Assembly: GCA_036924285.1 (NCBI GenBank)
Contig: JAYKYS010000005.1
Span: 21,178,001 to 21,242,000, forward strand
Source of the DNA: Asterella californica
Lineage: Eukaryota; Streptophyta; Marchantiopsida; Marchantiales; Aytoniaceae
Length of the DNA: 64,000 nt
Direction of reading: 5' to 3'
Below the pieces are notes generated by a model. That model was not told the DNA's origin. It did no database searches and was given only the letters and a program-made list of their open reading frames with translations. Position numbers and translations under genes: made by a program. Shown in pieces: positions 47,460 through 56,987 of this stretch (positions within the stretch are counted from its first letter, which is position 1; each line of letters opens with the position of its first letter).

Positions 47460-48500
47460 GTTACGATATGCATTTGTCATTACGGAGTTGCTGAACCAAG
47501 TGCGGATGCGGAAGATTATAAATTGGTTCTAGCAACTACACAATGAGAAAAAGTGTACTTTGGTGACAAAGAAGTGTTCTCATCTTGAGTCACATGATGT
47601 TTTTCATTATATTCTTCATTATCATTACTATGTTCTTGCTATGTCCGTTACTATGTTACTATGTTCTTCTCGCTAGACCTAGATCTAGAAGTGCTCTATG
47701 GACAAGTTGTATGATTGATTAAGTCAGAAAGAGAAGATTATGGAGGAGGAGTACAATTTGTCTAAAGATTGCAGTGAAGAAGGAGATTATGGCACTCTTG
47801 AAGCATTTGTGTGGCAATGAGAAGAAGTAATGCAAGGAGATATTCTTGAGAATGGTACTTACTCATCGATTCATATATTTGAATAATATTTGGGAGTATA
47901 TTGCAGAGATATTGTTCTCAAAAAATTGATTGCTATGAGACTTGAACTTAGCATTCTAAGTATAATGATGTCATGATATATAAAATAACATATGTTGTTA
48001 CTTTTATGGGTCTATATGTAGATTGCATTCTAGTCAACGATCCATGAATAGATGGTTGATGAAAAGCAACAATAGAGTTGACATTAAAGCTTAAGCTTAA
48101 GGGTGGACGACAATCCAGTTATGATTCTAAAAGTATTTTTGAAATCGAAGATAATGTGTATCCATACGGCATAATTATTTTGAAACTAATAACATATCAT
48201 ACATAATAAGAACTACCAATTGAATGACTTCAGTATCACAAACTAAAGCAACTTTATCATATGAAAAAAACATGGATCTCAAGTCTAAGTTGGTTATAGT
48301 ATCCTTCTATTCAATTGATCTGTTGCACTTTTGTAGTGTTCATATCTAGCAAAAAGATTCTCCATATAACCCATGAATCTTAATTGTCACCTTCCAGTTT
48401 CATGAAATGTCATAAGTGTCTAAGAGTCTGTTGAATGTTCAAGAGGACCTCATCTTCATGATCATTATCTTCTATACTATGGTTTGTTGTTTATGATATA
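47460..48500 (+). pseudogene. Retroelement debris with a degenerate copia-like RT box
   Basis: A short stretch at 48009-48035 reads GLYVDCILV, close to the copia RT box LYVDDILV with the second catalytic Asp replaced by Cys. Nothing before or after stays open for long. Upstream (47690-47900) the sequence is purine-rich and reads as Lys/Glu-rich scraps that may be gag. Weak evidence. Confidence 0.3.
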
Positions 48501-48503
48501 TTA

Positions 48504-49620
48504 TTGTCAATAGATATACTGATATATGGATTTTCATCCTCTACAAATCTAAGAAAATGCTATGTGCTCTTAAGAAACAATCGAGCAAGGAGGATACGGG
48601 TTGAGGTAGTCATGTTCATTTTGACAACGAAAAGAATGACAGCAAGTAGAGCTCAAGTCATAACAATCTCGAGCAACACAAGAAAGCTCGTAAAGGCCTT
48701 AGATTTGGATGAGATTGTCATTGCTTCGATCGATCATGGGTATGAGATCAACATAATGTCTAAGGATTTATACAAGAATCAAAGAGGACCCATCGACACA
48801 GAGCACAATCGAGTAATATGAAACGTTAACAACACACGAGAGAGTTGTATGAAGCTCGTCCAGATGTTCGGGAGAGAATTGACGATGTTGTTGTAGAGCA
48901 ACATTTCTTCATGCAAGAAATGATGTTGTATCTATCAATTGAGTAATTTGTATATTAGTGCAACTCAAATGGAGACACGGATGTTGGTGTTGACCTATGG
49001 TGAAGATATGCAGCCAAGATGAGAAGAGGACATTGCAGTTCTTAACTATATCTCTAGAACACAAGCAAAATCAAGATCGTTTGAGAGAGAATCCGTTTCG
49101 AAGGATGACTGAGGATTTGAAGGATTTTTGTTAGCTTCTACTATAGAAGAGGATTTTGGTGTTACACAGGAGAATGTATTCTTGCCTAAGAAGAAAGTGT
49201 CTTTTATACAAGATGTACTGGATTTGGTGAGTGTGGAGTTTGTATGTACAAGAAGATTGAAAACTTAAGAAAATAAGCAAAAGATGGTGGTGTAGGATTG
49301 AGTTGAAGTTGCAAAAGTTGCAAGAACTAGATGAGGATGAGAGAATTTTGAGAGTATATGAGGAAGATGGTTAGAAGATCCGTTACGAAAGATCATGACT
49401 ACTGGATCAATGGAAGAGGATAAGGTCATACAAATATACTCAAAGGATTTGTATTCCACAATCGAAGCAATTCGAGCACCAAAAATTCGAGTGAAAATGA
49501 AATACAAAATAGTGGACAAGGAGACCGATAGCTGGACCTTTACCCAAAGATTTAAAGGCGTAATTGAAACAAGCTTCAAGGAGGGAAGAGCTTACAAGAT
49601 ATAAGAAAGGTAGAGCATAA
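48504..49620 (+). pseudogene. Gypsy-like aspartic protease region remnant
   Basis: The frame 48504-48821 contains RKLVKALDLDEIVIASIDHGYEINIMSKDL (split here in meaning: a linker, then the protease core IDHGYEINIMS near 48730-48765) and a downstream PIDTEHN. The active-site DTG/DSG is DHG. A later frame (49395-49604) has IRAPKIRVKMKYKIVDKETD, similar in style to the linker after the protease of some LTR elements. Stops and frame changes separate them. Confidence 0.5.
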
Positions 49621-50389
49621 GTTCTTGAACATAACTCTTGAGGAATAGAAGGTTGGGATGGATGGTTCAGTGTTGGGAGAGAGATAGTGTTTTTCAATGA
49701 AAGATTTATTGACATGGAAAAGCATTTGCATATGAATCACATGAGATAGGTTGAGTGGATCCGTATGTTCAATGTTGTGATGTCGAATGTCATCTTCCTG
49801 ATGTCACATAGGATTCAGAACTTGAGGTTGATTCTTGTACTGAGGATACATTTACGAAGGATAGTGGTCTTGTCGTAGAAGAAAAAGAATAGAAAAAAAT
49901 TGAAAGAAAAGATGAAGATGAGAATCTTGGAGTCGTCTTTTGAATTGTATTCAAACCAATGGTTTATGATATCAAAGAAGAATAGGTCATTGTATTTCAT
50001 CCAAGATAGGTAGTCGGTGAACATAGTTACAGTTTGAAATGTAAGAGTATGGTCATTCATGGATGTTTGATGGGTGGTTTATACTTGAGATATGACCAAT
50101 TCTAGCTCGTGGATAGAATTTTTGCATCCTGCTCCAAACTGATCTTTTTATTGTCACAAATAGAGCTAAGACGACAAAGTAATATGCAATTTCAACTTTT
50201 AAGGTTTTAGACATAGCGGCGCTGACGAGACATCCAAAACGTTTATGAGACAAAGTGATGACAATGCAAGATACTGACATGACGAGTGCTGATTGGACAG
50301 AGACGCTGGTAGAGCATTAAGACTGAGGTGACGGATTCGAATGAGGTATCACTAAGCATGTGCACCACTTGATAGTCAGACACGTTGTC

Positions 50390-50770
50390 GTATCATAAGA
50401 CACAAAAGGTATATACAAGAATACATGAAATATTTGGTTGTGGAAAGTGCGTAAGGATTGAGAGAAAAGAATGACAACGCAAGAGCATAAGCATTTGATC
50501 ATAAAACCTTTGCTTCCTTTATCTTTTACTTCTGTCAATTATTCACACAAAATTTACAAACAGACTTTGTGGTTTATGGTCTTAATGCAAATTCCTAGAA
50601 CCCTAAACTAGCACTATACTTGAGTATCCCTCAGAAAATCGAATCCAAAGGTATCTAATATGTCTCATACAGACTACCTTAAAAGAAATTACGTCTTTTC
50701 AAGATGAACAACCTTCAACCTCAGAAAATCCTCAACCTATCAACAAAAGTCCAATTCCCAAAATGCATGT
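50390..50770. repeat. Dispersed repeat, copy B
   Basis: Related to copies A (13925-14300) and C (52060-52330), same orientation, sharing the ordered strings CAAGAATACAT, AAAATTTACA, AAATTCCTAGAA, AATCGAATCCAAAGGTATCT, AATATGTCTCA and CCTCAGAAAATCC. The 1.5 kb between copies B and C contains TGATGTCACACCCAAATTTT (from 51292), a type of start often seen for plant gypsy LTRs, and many CACATCAGC words. Confidence 0.5.
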
Positions 50771-52059
50771 ATGTTTCTCTCGATAATACTCTATGTGCCT
50801 CCAGCAGATCCTTGAGCACGAAGTTATAATGCCTTTAAGTTTATACGTCGGGAGAAAGTCTTTGAACATCCTTATGAAAATCCCGTTCCTTTCAGTCACA
50901 ATTGACATCTGTAGTATGAGTTATGACCACTTGAAACTTTCAGATCTTATAATGGAGAAATCTGCGGGAGCCCTCGTGCAGACTGTCACCTTCAGCTCCC
51001 AAACACCTTCTCTTACGATTTTCTGCTATGACTCAAAATACATAGTGGACTTTAAATCCTCATAGTTCCCTAACCACAACTCCCAATCATGCAGTTGAGA
51101 TGGCGTTGGAAAGGTCTCCTTGCCCTCTTTGTAACAATATCAAATTAGACTTTTATGGATTTACATACGAGTAACTATGACTATTATAAATTTTATCTTC
51201 TGTTCAATAAATCTACGTGAGGTCCTTTTGTCCCAAAACTCTTTCAAACTCCTACTAGTCTCAAATCCTTGGCAAAAAAATTGGACAACCTCTGATGTCA
51301 CACCCAAATTTTGTCCTTGAAATCCTAAAACTCCTAGCTTTTATACTGTTCGGAAGTTGGAGAGTTATCTCCACATGTCGTCATCAATATTAGCTGAGTG
51401 TCTCACATGAGTAGTTGTTAAGTGGCATGCGTGCTAGGCTGCCAAGTGTCACACATGAAGTGTGCCATCTCAGCCCTAATTCCACCTTAGAAACTTTATC
51501 CCGTCTGCTCACCATGTCATCATTTTTGCCTTATCAGCTCTGTCAGCACCCAGCCAATCAACATCAATCACATCAACAACTTGTCACATCAGCCAAATTT
51601 GACACATCAACAGACCATATCAGCATTCTGTGACATCATCAAATATGCCATGTCACATTTATCCACCACGTCAGCACGATGACGTCACAAAACAAAATCT
51701 TTAGAATGCTCGTAACTCTTCTCACGTAGCTCTCTTTGTGGTGATCCAAGAACCATTTTTGATTTACTGATGAGACTACATAATGGTGTGGTCAACAACT
51801 TGTTTGGAGCAAGTTGGAAAAAAGTCATCCTTCAACTCATCTTTCACAACCTATCTGATCCACGACAAGACTTAATACTTGTCATGTTTGGATGTAAGAT
51901 ACATGGTGCACATTGATGATGACGGACACAAAGAATGATCTATTTGGATATATAGAGAGAGAATTATAATATTTGAAGTTAAGTGGGAGTTTAAGAGTCG
52001 AGTGAAGGCTCTATATAGCATAAAGAAACACGACAACAAGGTACAAGTGCAAACTTCTA

Positions 52060-52330
52060 ATCTAAAATCCTACTACTTACTACTGGGAATTACTCATAAG
52101 ATTTACAAATAAACTCAATGGTATGTGGTCTTAACACAAATTCATAAAATCCTGATTTAACACTACAGCTGCATAGTCGTAAAAAAACAGAATCGGAAGG
52201 TATTTACTATGTCCCCTATAGACTCCCGTGAAAGAAATTACGCCACTCTGGGACTCACAATCTTCAATCTCCAAAATTCCCCACCCTATTCACCAAAACC
52301 CAAAATTGAGCTAGGTACAATTCTTATGAA
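52060..52330. repeat. Dispersed repeat, copy C
   Basis: Third copy of the A/B family, with AAGATTTACAAATAAACTCA, then GTCTTAACACAAATTC, CAGAATCGGAAGGTAT, CTCCCGTGAAAGAAATTACG and CTCCAAAATTCCCC in the family order. About 1.6 kb right of copy B, so B and C could be LTRs of one short or deleted element. Confidence 0.5.
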
Positions 52331-52689
52331 AATCCGATTCCAATTATACCTTTTCTGTCTTGAACAGACACTTCAGCAAAAAGTTATGTGTGGTGCAACT
52401 TTTCGAGATAGAAGCAGAAGTGTGAGATATTTCTAAGAAATATTTTCATAATCTATTTAAGGAATTTCATCAAAGTTTATGAACAAGACATCGAGGAATA
52501 TGTGCCATCTTTACTAAACTGAAGGAGCGTTCTTGGTGGAATGTGAAACTTTGATTTTTTGTTTTTGTTAATTAATTGATCAGTTGTAAAATAAATAAGA
52601 AGAATAGGTAGTAGAAGATAGAAGATATGAGTAGAATAGTGTTAATTAGAAGTTTAGTGAAGAAACTCTTTTTCTGGAGGAATCTACCA

Positions 52690-53496
52690 AATTTATAGAG
52701 ACACTTGGGATAGGACTTTCTCATAGTTGAAATCCTCGGACGAAGAACTTTCTAACGATATGTTGTGTGAGGCAAATGAAATCTGGACGATGAAGTTATA
52801 GCAGATTGAAGACGTAGCGAAGTTGGAGAAGAACGATCTCGTAGTACTACGAGCGCCAAAGAACATCAATGAAGCTAAGGGTGTGGAGAAGTCATCATGA
52901 CAGATAAGTAGAAAAGTGCAAGGCATTTGTCTTATTGTCCAAACAGTGTTGGAAAAGACGGAGCGCGCCGCACTCTCTTACGTACTAAGTACATCGACTT
53001 CGCCGAAGTCAGTTAGTGACGAAGAACCTCAGCGTAGTTTTCCAGATTGATAACCTACCACTTCGGTACATGCGAGAGATGCAGACATCCAAGCCGTCGC
53101 GGCTTCAGACATTAGATGTCAACCGAGCCGGTACGAGAAGGACTTGGAGGAGATGGGCTTATCGTTTCTTCTACTGCCGTGGTGGAGAATGGTCTCATCG
53201 AAGTTAATTCATGAGCTGAAGGTGTGTAAGCAGCATTCTTCGGAGGAATCATATAGAAGGTCTTGTAACTGGACCGAAGCACAATGATCTTCGTCTTGGG
53301 TATAGACGATGCAGGGAAGGAAAGAGATCTTCTTTTTGACAGTACCTTGTCGGCGGCATCAGCCGAAGCTGTGAAGAACTTCTCGAAGTTGTTCAAGGAA
53401 GTACCTCAAGGGAGGAATGGATACAGGTGTGGTGCCCACAAATTACAGGATGCACGAATTTTTGAAATTCTTAAGAATAATAACTTGTTTGTATAA
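52690..53496 (+). pseudogene. Retroelement gag-like fragment
   Basis: Plus-strand blocks in changing frames: VAKLEKNDLVVLRAPKNINE (near 52810-52870), RYEKDLEEMGLSFLLLPWWR and MVSSKLIHELK (about 53127-53212), then a frame at 53284-53493 with IFVLGIDDAGKERDLLFDS, EAVKNFSKLFKEVPQGRNGY and a TAA stop. This resembles the capsid-like part of the larger gag ORF at 57-59 kb in layout (WW-x region, Lys-rich helix, aromatic turn). A 16-bp perfect palindrome (52838-52853) lies in it. Fragmentary, with frame breaks. Confidence 0.4.
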
Positions 53497-55468
53497 CTGA
53501 AGAAGCGTTGTTACTTAAGGTTACGTCTTCCTTAACAGGAAGATGATCTTAAGAGCTATTTGTAATAAGAAGTTGACTTCTTCGGAAGACGACCGTCTTC
53601 GGAAGAACGTCTTCTCAGTTGCGTCTTCAAAAGACGAGAAGACGGCGGAAGATGAGAAGACGACGGAAGACACCTGTCTTCCAGAAGACAGCGACCGCGA
53701 GGTCAACCGCGAGTTTTCGGATAAGACAGTAGGTGTACCTACTGGGGCGCACCGAATAGGTAGGTAGGTCGGGGAAGATATCCAAGGTCGAAAAACCCCT
53801 AATCTGCGGAGAAGATGCGTAAGAAAGCACATTAGGCACATTCCAACTTCCCGCAGCACAGCGCTTGAGAAGATCGATTGGAGATAGTGAGCTTTGCGAG
53901 TTAGCTTTGAGAGAGGAATCGAGTGAGGACATCGAGGTAGGAGAGAAGTAGTTGGCAGCTAGGCGAAGGGCGAGACCAAAATTACCGGAGCACGAACAGC
54001 AGAGAGCGAAGGCGTTTCTGTGAGCTCCCGAGAAGCTGACATTGGAGAGCAGCGAGTGGAATCAAAGGTGGATCGAGGCGTGGCCAAGAGATTGACAGCA
54101 GGCGCAGTCGTGAGGAGTCGCATTGGAGCTAGGACCAGAACCAAGAAGCGCGCGGAGGTCGAAGGCAACTCGGAGAGCAGAAGAAGACTGTAGAGGTTCT
54201 TTCCCATGTTCTTTCCCCTTCCCACTTCTTCTCACCTTTTCCTGATATTCCCCGCGCTTCCTTCGTTGTGCGCAGGCAGCCTGATCGATTATCTCCACCC
54301 CCATCTTTCCTATTGAGACATTGGGCGCGGAAGCGCTGCCCAATTTCTGTCAGACATCTCCTTGCTTCTTCTCGAGCTCAATTCGAGCTTCCCTACACCT
54401 CGTCTTTAAATTCGAGATCCCAGCTATCAATTTTCCTACCCTACTACCTCTCTACCCCTGAAACTTGGAACAGAAGACGATTCGGAAGATGGGAACATCT
54501 TCGGAAGACGCTTCTTAAACTTGACTGTCTTCGGAAGACTGTCTTCGGAAGTCGACTGAACACAATTCGTATCAAGAGTGGATTTGCTTTGCTTTTGTGT
54601 TTAGAGAGACTTGGTACGAATCCTGAGTGGTGTGGTGAGTTGTTTTGTTATTTCGAGAAGTTGGAAGTCGGGAACTAGGCCTGTGCCTCCCGGTCTTCCA
54701 AGCTTCTCAACTCCACATCTTCCTAGAGAGACTAGAAGACTAGAAGGCTGGCAAAATGAGCGAGAAGACGTGAGGGTCCATTCGGGTCTCTTCTGTTCGA
54801 TCCATAGCAGCCATTCCTTCTTCTTCCCAAGCTTAGAAGAGAGTCGTGAGAATACTTGCTGGCAGAATCTGGAGAGAATGGTCGAGGGTCATGTCTTCCC
54901 ACCGAGCAGCAAGGTTCTCCTGAGTGCGTATGAGAGGTGAGAAGTCAGAAGAACAGAGTGCAATTGTCTTGAGTCTGTTGTGAGGATAGATTGCGGATAG
55001 ATTGCGTGTAGGAAGACGAAGACAGGTGAGACCAGTGAAGGGAAGTCTGACTTCGGGAAGTCTGACTTCGGGAAGTCTTCCGAAAAAGACATTGAATCGG
55101 AAGTTGTCCCGAGTGTCTTCCCAGAGGCCACTGTCACCGTAGGAGCCCGCAACCATCTTCTGAACTTGTCATGCACTTATGTTTTGCGAATCTTGTATCT
55201 TCTGATAGGAAGTAGGATGTAATGCAAGGTGGGTTGTCTTCTTGGTAATCCATGCGAGGCCTTGCTTAGATAGGATTGTTTAGATATAGCTCGGAAGACG
55301 AGAGCTATCTAGGAAGTATTGTTAGAATCCCGGAAGACGGAGTAGCTGTCTTCTGGAAGACTAGTTTCGTCTTCTGAGAAGTAGAAGCTAGATTGTGGGC
55401 ACTCGGGAAGAACTGAGCCTTCAGCTCATAGTAGGTGCTTGTGGTTTAGTGCAACAGATCTTCCAGGT

Positions 55469-55651
55469 ATGTCGATGCACCCGCGAGGCTTGGTGTTACC
55501 AGCGGCAGAATTGACCGAGGTCACTCTTTTCCTCAAGGAGTTGGGTCTCGACTTCTTCCTGTGGGATTGGAACCTCACAGATCAAGGGCTTCTGGAGGAG
55601 GTGTGGGCAGCGTTGCCACCCCGTTGTCGTGATGTGAATTATTCCACATAG
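55469..55651 (+). CDS. Candidate N-terminal gag exon of the GAAGAC-rich element
   Basis: Short open frame from a Met at 55469 (MSMHPRGLVLPAAELTEVTL, FLKELGLDFFLWDWNLTDQG, LLEEVWAALPPRCRDVNYST) to TAG at 55649-55651. The helical, Trp-rich layout looks like the first domain of plant retroelement gag proteins, and the orientation is that of the large ORF 1.4 kb downstream. A perfect 11-bp hairpin (55634-55663) straddles its stop. No splice link was proven. Confidence 0.35.
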   Translation: MSMHPRGLVLPAAELTEVTLFLKELGLDFFLWDWNLTDQGLLEEVWAALPPRCRDVNYST

Positions 55652-55663
55652 TGAATAATTCAC
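55634..55663. repeat. Perfect 11-bp hairpin over a stop codon
   Basis: GTGAATTATTC (55634-55644) pairs with GAATAATTCAC (55653-55663) around an 8-nt loop holding the TAG of the short gag-like frame. Confidence 0.9.
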
Positions 55664-55779
55664 CTCTCAGTTAGGAGTTAGTCTTTCTGAGTAAAGTTAA
55701 GACCTCAGAGAAGTCGATTCTGGAGGAAGTGAGCATTCAAAGATCTGAAAAAACCACGGCGTAGGTCTTGTCGCGCTGA

Positions 55780-55882
55780 TCACCGTGGTATGTTCAAAAG
55801 TTGCAAACGGAGTTGCAGGCGAAGAGTTACTTGGGGTACTTCTACAAGATTTCTGATACCGGGAAATTTACCATAAATCAGA
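55780..55882 (+). CDS. Candidate second gag exon
   Basis: Open block beginning after a stop at 55777, reading KLQTELQAKSYLGYFYKISD then TGKFTINQ, and ending at a consensus donor (AATCAGA|gtgagt). It lies between the 55.5-kb block and the large ORF in the same orientation. If it is spliced to the large ORF, the intron would hold the structured region at 56147-56252. The exon reading is inference from the donor and the protein-like text. Confidence 0.3.
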
Positions 55883-56048
55883 GTGAGTTCGAAAAATACT
55901 TTTTAGATTTTTCTCATGTAGATTGTAGATTGTAGTATTTGTTTAAAATTCGAAATGTACAAAAAGAGCATGTCTAGAGAAAGTTATGGCACTTCGTGTT
56001 AGCAAAGGAAAGACGAAATACCGCAGCTTTCTAGCATATTAGCTTAGA

Positions 56049-56069
56049 AACTGGTCTTCAAAACCAGTT
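56049..56069 (+). other. tRNA anticodon-arm-like hairpin (UCA loop)
   Basis: AACTGGT (56049-56055) and ACCAGTT (56063-56069) form a 7-bp stem around CTTCAAA, the loop of selenocysteine tRNAs. A 6-bp hairpin (TCAGCT/AGCTGA) and a B-box-like GGATCAAATCC (56121-56131) follow. I could not find a pairing acceptor stem, so this is not called a tRNA. Confidence 0.3.
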
Positions 56070-56146
56070 GTGAGATCAGCTTCCGTTGTGTAGCTGAGAA
56101 ACTTGTAGGGAGGAGGTCTCTGGATCAAATCCCTTCAGACTCACAA

Positions 56147-56252
56147 CCGGCTTGGAGTAGGCTGGCCCCTTCGGGGGAATATGAGGGGCACCAAGTTGCC
56201 TAGGGGCGGGACACTAGATGTCCCTTAAACGTACTGTGAAACTCCAAGTCGG
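56147..56252 (+). ncRNA. Candidate structured RNA, cloverleaf-like
   Basis: CCGGCTTGGAGT (56147-56158) pairs with ACTCCAAGTCGG (56241-56252) over 12 bp with one G-U. Enclosed are CCCC-TTCG-GGGG (a C(UUCG)G tetraloop hairpin at 56167-56178), GGCA...TGCC (about 56187-56200) and GGGACA...TGTCCC (56208-56224). Four helices in this order give a cloverleaf-like fold. The strand is assumed to be that of the gag ORF about 0.8 kb downstream. No known family matched in my memory. Confidence 0.4.
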
Positions 56253-56987
56253 TACCAATTCTTTTGTAGAATAATGTAGAGTTCGAAATATTATTCACTT
56301 GGGTCGAAAAATCAAGTGAAACTGATACATGAGGCAATACTTACGGCACTTCGAAGTTTAAGGGGGCCGGGAAACGACAATGATGATAACTCGGGCTCCA
56401 CGTGTCAGAACGAGGTGATTCCGGTGGCCAGAGGTAGCCGTGGTGGAGTTACTTCGAGTGGAGGTGTCAGATGCTGACTGTACAGTCGAGACGGTGGCCG
56501 TCCGTACAGATGAATCTGCGAAGCTTAGTGAAATAGTCTTCTTACATGTAGATTTTTTATCAGTGATTTATTTTTCTGCTGCCATCTGTTTAGGGCGTCC
56601 TTTTACCCCTGCCAGGTGACACTGAAGGTTACGTAGGGTGAAGGAGAACCCAGAGGGGTGTACTCCGGAGGGAGAGAATTCTCAGTCCATTATCGTAGAA
56701 TCGCATTATCGCAGTTTGTCGATCATCGAGCAGTGTAGAGTTTACCGGGCAGAGACTATCGAGTAGAGAAAAACAGTACAGCTGAGGAGAGAAGATTTTA
56801 CACAGAGGTTACGTCTGAAGAGGACTTCTGTCTGATCAGAGTTTTGATATCGAGGGATTGAGAGTAGAGAGCAGGATCGAGTAGAGAGGAGACCAAGAAC
56901 TTGTACGTGTATCTTTCTGAATAGAAAACGGGAAGCTTCTAGGTGAACGCGCTGGTGCTTCACAAGAGCAGTTTTCTGATATTTTGA

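Noticed and set aside
56049..56160. Functional selenocysteine tRNA gene
   Set aside because: No acceptor stem pairs and no D arm is visible; only the anticodon arm and a B-box-like word are present.
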